Of a stretch of DNA of 64,000 bases, positions 59,635 through 64,000 are shown piece by piece. Position numbers and translations under genes: made by a program. How positions within the stretch are numbered: position 1 is the stretch's first letter; every line of letters begins with the position of its first letter. Below the pieces are notes generated by a model. That model was not told the origin of the DNA, made no database searches, and saw only the letters and a program-made list of their open reading frames with translations. The DNA comes from JBAXXL01 sp038206725 (lineage in GTDB: Bacteria; Bacteroidota; Ignavibacteria; Kapaibacteriales; UBA2268), in the NCBI GenBank assembly GCA_038206725.1, contig JBBRAO010000001.1:62001-126000 (forward strand), read 5' to 3'.

Positions 59635-61539
59635 TTAGTCAACAACTGTGTAATCAGCTTCTTCGACATTATCTGCCGGTTTAGCTTGTTCCTGCTGACC
59701 CGGATTTGGGTTAGCTTGATCGCCGGCAGGTGCGCCTTGTTGATCTTTGTAAAGATGTTGCGAAGCATCGTTCCAAACTTTGTTCAAATCGTCTAAAGCA
59801 GGACGTAAGTCATCGGAATTGTCTTTCACCGCTAATGCCAAGCGGTCTTTAGCGGCTACGATTTTAGCTTTGATATCTTCCGGTACTTTGTCGCCTAATT
59901 CGGTCAATTGTTTTTCGGTTGAATACACTAAAGTATCGGCTTGATTACGTAAATCAATTTCTTCCTTGCGTTTTTTATCTTTATCGGAATTCGCTTGAGC
60001 GTCATTTTTCATTTTTTCAACTTCGTCTTTCGACAAACCGCTCGAAGATTCGATTCTGATATTTTGTTCTTTATTAGTAGCTTTATCTTTGGCATTAACC
60101 GATAATATACCGTTTGCGTCGATATCAAATGTAACTTCGACTTGAGGAATACCGCGCGGGGCTGGTGGAATACCGTCCAAGTGGAATCTTCCTAACGAAC
60201 GGTTATCAACCGCCATCGAACGTTCACCTTGAAGAACGTGAATTTCAACTGAAGGTTGGTTATCGGAGGCTGTTGAGAATACTTCAGATTTACGTGTTGG
60301 GATAGTAGTATTAGCTTGAATCATTGGAGTCAAAACTCCGCCTAATGTTTCGATACCAAGAGTCAATGGAGTTACGTCTAATAATAATACATCGTGAACT
60401 TCACCGGATAACACACCACCTTGAATAGCGGCGCCGATAGCAACTACTTCGTCAGGGTTTACGCCTTTCGAAGGTTCTTTGCCAAAGAAGTTTTTAACCA
60501 ATTCCTGAATGCGAGGAATACGAGTTGAACCGCCAACCAAAATGACTTCGTCAATATTGGCAGGAGTTAATTTTGCATCTTCCAATGCTTGTTTACAAGG
60601 TGCTAAAGTCTTATCGAATAGATCACCACATAAATTTTCAAATTTAGCTCTGGTCATATTCAAGTTTAAGTGCTTAGGTCCATCGGCTGTAGCAGTAATG
60701 AACGGTAAATTTACGTCTGTTTGAAGCATTTGTGAAAGCTCCATTTTGGCTTTTTCAGCGGCTTCGCGTAATCTTTGCAATGCCATTGGGTCTTTACGTA
60801 AATCAATGCCTTCTTGTTTGTTAAATTCGTCAGCGAAATAATCAATGATTCGTTTATCGAAGTTATCGCCACCCAAATGAGTATTGCCGTTTGTTGATTT
60901 TACTTCAAAAACACCGTCTCCGATTTCCAAAATGGAAACGTCGAATGTACCACCGCCTAAGTCATATACGGCAACGGTCATATTTTTGCCTTTTTTATCC
61001 AATCCGTAAGCTAATGCCGCGGCTGTTGGCTCGTTTATAATACGGCGAACTTTCAAACCTGCGATTTCGCCGGCGTCTTTTGTAGCTTGGCGTTGAGAAT
61101 CGTTGAAATAAGCAGGAACAGTGATAACTGCTTCGTCCACTTTGGTACCCAGATAATCTTCAGCGGTTTGCTTCATTTTTTGAAGAACCATAGCTGAAAT
61201 CTCCGGTGCTGAAAAGTATTTGCCGTCAATATCAACACGGATTGATTGACCGTCTGACGAGGCTTCTACTTTGTAAGGCACCATTGTCATTTCTTCTTTT
61301 ACCTCATCGAAACGACGTCCCATAAAGCGTTTAATTGAATAAACGGTATTGTTTGGATTCGTTACTGATTGACGTTTTGCGGCTTGACCAACCATACGTT
61401 CGCCATTTTTTGCAAAACCGATTACAGAAGGAGTTGTTCTTGTTCCTTCGCTATTTTGAATTACTGTTGGTGTGTTGCCTTCCATTACTGCAACACAAGA
61501 GTTTGTGGTTCCTAGGTCGATACCTATTATTTTACCCAT
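59635..61539 (-). CDS. dnaK: Chaperone protein DnaK (Hsp70)
   Basis: An Hsp70 chaperone of 634 aa. The ATPase domain (about 1-380) has the three signatures GIDLGTTNSCVAVM, VYDLGGGTFDVSILE and VILVGGSTRIPRIQELV; the linker is VHDVLLLDVTPLTLG, followed by the substrate-binding domain and a helical lid with a Gln-, Gly- and Pro-rich tail. It stands alone: no grpE or dnaJ lies next to it. No CIRCE element was found upstream. On the minus strand TTGACA, 18 bp, TATAAA lies about 30-60 nt before the start and could be the promoter. Confidence 0.97.
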   Translation of the reverse strand: MGKIIGIDLGTTNSCVAVMEGNTPTVIQNSEGTRTTPSVIGFAKNGERMVGQAAKRQSVTNPNNTVYSIKRFMGRRFDEVKEEMTMVPYKVEASSDGQSIRVDIDGKYFSAPEISAMVLQKMKQTAEDYLGTKVDEAVITVPAYFNDSQRQATKDAGEIAGLKVRRIINEPTAAALAYGLDKKGKNMTVAVYDLGGGTFDVSILEIGDGVFEVKSTNGNTHLGGDNFDKRIIDYFADEFNKQEGIDLRKDPMALQRLREAAEKAKMELSQMLQTDVNLPFITATADGPKHLNLNMTRAKFENLCGDLFDKTLAPCKQALEDAKLTPANIDEVILVGGSTRIPRIQELVKNFFGKEPSKGVNPDEVVAIGAAIQGGVLSGEVHDVLLLDVTPLTLGIETLGGVLTPMIQANTTIPTRKSEVFSTASDNQPSVEIHVLQGERSMAVDNRSLGRFHLDGIPPAPRGIPQVEVTFDIDANGILSVNAKDKATNKEQNIRIESSSGLSKDEVEKMKNDAQANSDKDKKRKEEIDLRNQADTLVYSTEKQLTELGDKVPEDIKAKIVAAKDRLALAVKDNSDDLRPALDDLNKVWNDASQHLYKDQQGAPAGDQANPNPGQQEQAKPADNVEEADYTVVD

Positions 61540-61563
61540 ACTAAATTGTTCCTATTTTTTTTA

Positions 61564-61660
61564 AATTTATAATTATTTTTATGTCAAAATGTCAAATATT
61601 GTTATAATGTCATTTCATTGTGCCGTTATGGCATTTATTGTTATGTTTTTCATTATAAAA
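61564..61660 (-). promoter_or_regulatory. dnaK upstream region with TGTCA-type repeats
   Basis: On the + strand the string TGTCAAAATGTCAAAT is followed by TGTCATTT and TGGCATTT, so a TGTCA/TGGCA motif occurs four times in about 60 bp. Read on the minus strand these give TTGACA elements, one of which stands 18 bp before TATAAA. They may be operator or promoter elements for dnaK. Confidence 0.35.
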
Positions 61661-61842
61661 GCTATATGTACGAAAACTGTGCCAAACTGCCGGTCGGCAT
61701 TTTTTAATTTTATTTTTTTGAAATAGAAAGTAGAGTTATTTTATAGAAAGAGTGATTAAGTTTAAGTCTAGATAAAGTTCGTAATCAACATTTCTGTTTT
61801 TTTTTATTATATTTGAAAAATAATTATAACAAAAGAAGAAAT

Positions 61843-62574
61843 ATGAAATTAATCGAATATTTTAAGCTTCGTTACAGAGCGCATAAGTACAAAACTAAGT
61901 ACGACAAGGGCGGTATTGCATATATCAGCTCCGCCATTCAAAACGGGCAGACTGTTTTTGATATTGGCGCGCATAAAGCAGGGTACATTTTTTTTATGAG
62001 ACAGAGAGTTGGAGAAACGGGTAAAGTGTTCGCATTTGAACCGCAATCAAACCTCTACCGGTATATAAAAAAAATGAAAGTTTTGTTTAATTGGGAGAAT
62101 TTAACAATCGAGCACCTTGCATTGTCCGATTCAGCCGGTACTGTAACGCTTTACATACCATCGAATAAAGAAATCAACGCTTCATCGCCGGGCGCGACGA
62201 TAGTAGAACATAAAGAGAAATTGAATTTTGGTTTAACTGAGGAGGTTTCAACCGAAACTTTGGATTCGTACTGTAGCCGGAACAGTACTATACCCCATTT
62301 TTTGAAAATTGATGTCGAAGGTAATGAATTACGAATCTTTAAAGGTGGTGTGGAAACATTGAAAAAATACAAACCAAAGATTCACGTTGAAATTGAGGAA
62401 CGTCATATAGGGCGAGAACAAGTTCTGGAAACATTTAAATTTATGGAATCATTGGGATATACAGGAAATATGCTGTATGGTTTAAATCGAATCCCTATCG
62501 CGGAATTCAGTTTCGAGAAATATCAAAACACAGACGATAAGCTCAACTATTGCAATAACTTTATATTCGAATAA
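61843..62574 (+). CDS. FkbM family methyltransferase
   Basis: A 243-aa SAM-dependent methyltransferase. The SAM site is VFDIGAHKAGYIFF (usually FDVGAN-GxY, here with His-Lys), followed by VFAFEPQSNLYRYI. The FkbM signature FLKIDVEGNELRIFKGG is complete. Such enzymes O-methylate sugars or polyketides and often act in surface polysaccharide synthesis. ATG 61843 follows AAGAAGAAA; a TTG 30 nt upstream gives an unlikely Asn-rich leader. Confidence 0.85.
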   Translation: MKLIEYFKLRYRAHKYKTKYDKGGIAYISSAIQNGQTVFDIGAHKAGYIFFMRQRVGETGKVFAFEPQSNLYRYIKKMKVLFNWENLTIEHLALSDSAGTVTLYIPSNKEINASSPGATIVEHKEKLNFGLTEEVSTETLDSYCSRNSTIPHFLKIDVEGNELRIFKGGVETLKKYKPKIHVEIEERHIGREQVLETFKFMESLGYTGNMLYGLNRIPIAEFSFEKYQNTDDKLNYCNNFIFE

Positions 62575-62598
62575 ACAATATAAACGGACCCGAATATT

Positions 62599-62739
62599 AT
62601 GCTAAAACAAAAGAAAGTATATTTATTAATCTTGCTGTTATTCTCGATATCGAATTTTGTAATACCAAGTCAGGCAAGTGATAAATCGCAGTATTTGATG
62701 TGGTTTGTTTCTCATTTTCAGTCCCGTATAAATTTGTAA
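62599..62739 (+). CDS. Short signal-peptide ORF (46 aa), possible gene remnant
   Basis: An ORF starting 24 nt after the methyltransferase stop. It encodes a good signal peptide (MLKQKKVYLLILLLFSISNF, then VIPSQASDKS) and stops after 46 residues. No conserved domain. It may be a real small secreted protein or the 5' end of a broken gene, since the 420 bp that follow have no continuing frame. No ribosome-binding site stands out. Confidence 0.35.
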   Translation: MLKQKKVYLLILLLFSISNFVIPSQASDKSQYLMWFVSHFQSRINL

Positions 62740-63159
62740 AGTATAAGTAATATTCTAATTAAACATAATATTCAATTCTATTTTAGTCTTAATCAATTTC
62801 CCTGACTCAAAATTAAAAAACATTTTTCAAATAAAAAAATATTATTTTTCATTATTGCAAATTATTTTAAAGCAAAGAATTATTAAAATAGACTATATAT
62901 ATATAGCGCTTAGTATATTTTATATTTTTGAAAATAATTTTTATTTCGTACCTCCGCCACTACATCATCACAATTCAACATTTTCTATCGATATTAAATC
63001 CCTTACGTGATGTAAAACGTTACAAGGCAGGAGCTTGATAACGAGACAGACGATTTCTCCGCGTCTTTGTGTCTTTTTGGTTAAATCTTCCCTTATACAT
63101 ACAAAAAAAGGGCGTATTCAATACGCCCTAACAATCATTCTTCTTTCTTTATTAATCTG
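62740..63159. other. 420-bp intergenic region
   Basis: Mostly AT-rich with no credible gene. It contains the segment GGAGCTTGATAACGAG (63032-63047), found in nearly the same form at 49144, the stretch CTCCGCGTCTTTGTGTC near 63056, and the SPFH terminator. Confidence 0.55.
63102..63128 (-). terminator. Intrinsic terminator of the SPFH gene
   Basis: AGGGCGTAT and ATACGCCCT form a perfect 9-bp stem around TGA, followed on the minus strand by seven T residues. It lies 32 nt past the stop codon. Confidence 0.9.
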
Positions 63160-63999
63160 TTACATTTTTGGTACTGCCAAAGGATCTATTACCGGAGCTT
63201 CGTTACCTTTTTTGATAACCGAGGTAGCAGTTGCAATAAGTCCTGCGATATCGGCTAAGTTAGCAGGAATAATCATAGTGTTATTTGTTTTGGCTAATTT
63301 ACCGAATTCAGACAAATATTGCTCAGCGATGCGCAAGTTTACTGCGTCTTTACCGCCTTCTTCTTTCAGTGCTAAAGCAATCATACGCAAACCTTCGGCG
63401 GTAGCAGTAGCCACGCGTTCGATTTCGAATGCCTTACCTTCGGCTAAATTTATTTGCTTTTGTCTTTCACCTTCCGAGCGTGCGATAAACTCTTGTTTGT
63501 CACCATCGGCGCGGTTGATTTTAGCATTTCTTTCACCTTCCGATTCGGCGATTATAGCGCGTTTTTCACGTTCAGCGCGCATTTGTTTTTCCATAGCGCC
63601 TTTGATTGAATCAGGCGGGATAATGTTTTTCACTTCATAACGAGTTACTTTTATACCCCAAGGTTCGGAAGCGGTGTCAACAGCGTCAACGATAAATGTA
63701 TTAATTGAAGTGCGCTCTTCGAAAGTCTTGTCCAAAGGCATTTTTCCGATTACACTACGCATAGTGGTTTGAGCTAATTGGATTGTAGCAAAACGATAAT
63801 TATCTATACCGTAAGATGCTTTTGCGGGATCGAGAACCTGCAAAAACAACACACCGTCAACTTCCACAGAAATATTATCCTGAGTGATACATTGTTGCGA
63901 AGGCACGTCAATAGCTTGTTCTTTTAGTGTATGTTTGTAAGATACTCTATCTATGAAGGGTATCAGTAAATGAAATCCTGCTTCCAACGTTCCGGTATA
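63160..63999 (-). CDS. SPFH/band-7 (stomatin, QmcA-like) protein, 5' end outside window
   Basis: A membrane-anchored SPFH protein, cut at the right edge; the frame is open to the end (Y-T-G-T-L-E-A-G). The visible 279 residues contain AGFHLLIPFIDRVSYKHTLKEQ, DVPSQQCITQDNISVEVDG, a band-7 core with AQTTMRSVIGKMPLDKTFEER and a long coiled-coil segment rich in Arg and Glu (KQMRAEREKRAIIAESEGER). Only the N-terminal TM anchor, about 30 residues, is missing. Family members form ring-shaped membrane scaffolds and associate with NfeD or FtsH. Confidence 0.92.
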   Translation of the reverse strand, partial: YTGTLEAGFHLLIPFIDRVSYKHTLKEQAIDVPSQQCITQDNISVEVDGVLFLQVLDPAKASYGIDNYRFATIQLAQTTMRSVIGKMPLDKTFEERTSINTFIVDAVDTASEPWGIKVTRYEVKNIIPPDSIKGAMEKQMRAEREKRAIIAESEGERNAKINRADGDKQEFIARSEGERQKQINLAEGKAFEIERVATATAEGLRMIALALKEEGGKDAVNLRIAEQYLSEFGKLAKTNNTMIIPANLADIAGLIATATSVIKKGNEAPVIDPLAVPKM

Positions 64000-64000
64000 T

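Noticed and set aside
61540..61812. CIRCE (HrcA) operator upstream of dnaK
   Set aside because: The inverted repeat TTAGCACTC-N9-GAGTGCTAA was not found in the region.

Overview
The window is AT-rich bacterial chromosome from the Bacteroidota/Chlorobiota side of the FCB group. The gene content would suit an Ignavibacteria- or Kapabacteria-like lineage, but that placement is an inference. The evidence is: five secreted proteins that end in type IX secretion (T9SS) C-terminal sorting domains; promoters that fit the Bacteroidota pattern (TTTG, about 20 bp, TAnnTTTG), best seen in front of the initiator tRNA; a cysteine-free L36 ending in INKKNPRFKQRQG; secY followed directly by map; and Bacteroidota-style Ig-like lipoproteins and Omp28-like proteins. 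Shine-Dalgarno sequences are nevertheless visible at many starts.

Region 1 (1-18868, all +) is the ribosomal superoperon str-S10-spc-alpha: rpsL (5' truncated by the window), rpsG, fusA, tuf, a terminator, then rpsJ through rplQ with secY, map, infA, rpmJ and rpoA. The order is canonical except that rpsD is missing between rpsK and rpoA, and L17 carries a long acidic tail. A strong terminator closes the block.

Region 2 (18873-26707) holds a lolD-type ABC ATPase, a PAP2 phosphatase and a SIMPL-domain protein. A minus-strand group of three secreted proteins follows: a Cys-rich protein and two T9SS cargoes, one of which has palindromic repeat elements inside its coding sequence. After an 850-bp repeat-rich spacer come an Ig-like lipoprotein and an initiator tRNA-Met, both on the minus strand.

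Region 3 (26809-36441, +) is a seven-gene chemosensory operon in the order of the Pseudomonas Wsp system: MCP, CheW, CheR-TPR, CheW, CheA-REC, CheB, response regulator. The last gene has a WspR-like receiver, but its output is a PP2C/SpoIIE-type phosphatase instead of a GGDEF diguanylate cyclase, and the CheB receiver has lost its phosphorylation residues. This is the most interesting system in the window. Downstream on the same strand are nth, an AI-2E family permease, a PLP-binding protein, a large PPDK-type ATP-grasp/nucleotidyltransferase fusion and a class B penicillin-binding protein with PASTA domains.

Region 4 (44412-49132) holds a composite multi-hairpin intergenic repeat, a 1354-residue T9SS cargo and its terminators. 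Region 5 (49189-55260, minus) looks like a cell-envelope operon starting with mreB, then a beta-barrel protein, a SPOR protein with Cys-rich tandem repeats, a TonB-like protein, a 48-residue membrane protein missed by length cut-offs, and an HpnE-like FAD enzyme. Region 6 (55535-63999) contains two more T9SS cargoes, dnaK, an FkbM-family methyltransferase, a 46-codon secreted ORF or remnant and a truncated SPFH/band-7 gene. No rRNA, CRISPR array, transposase, integrase or prophage was seen.
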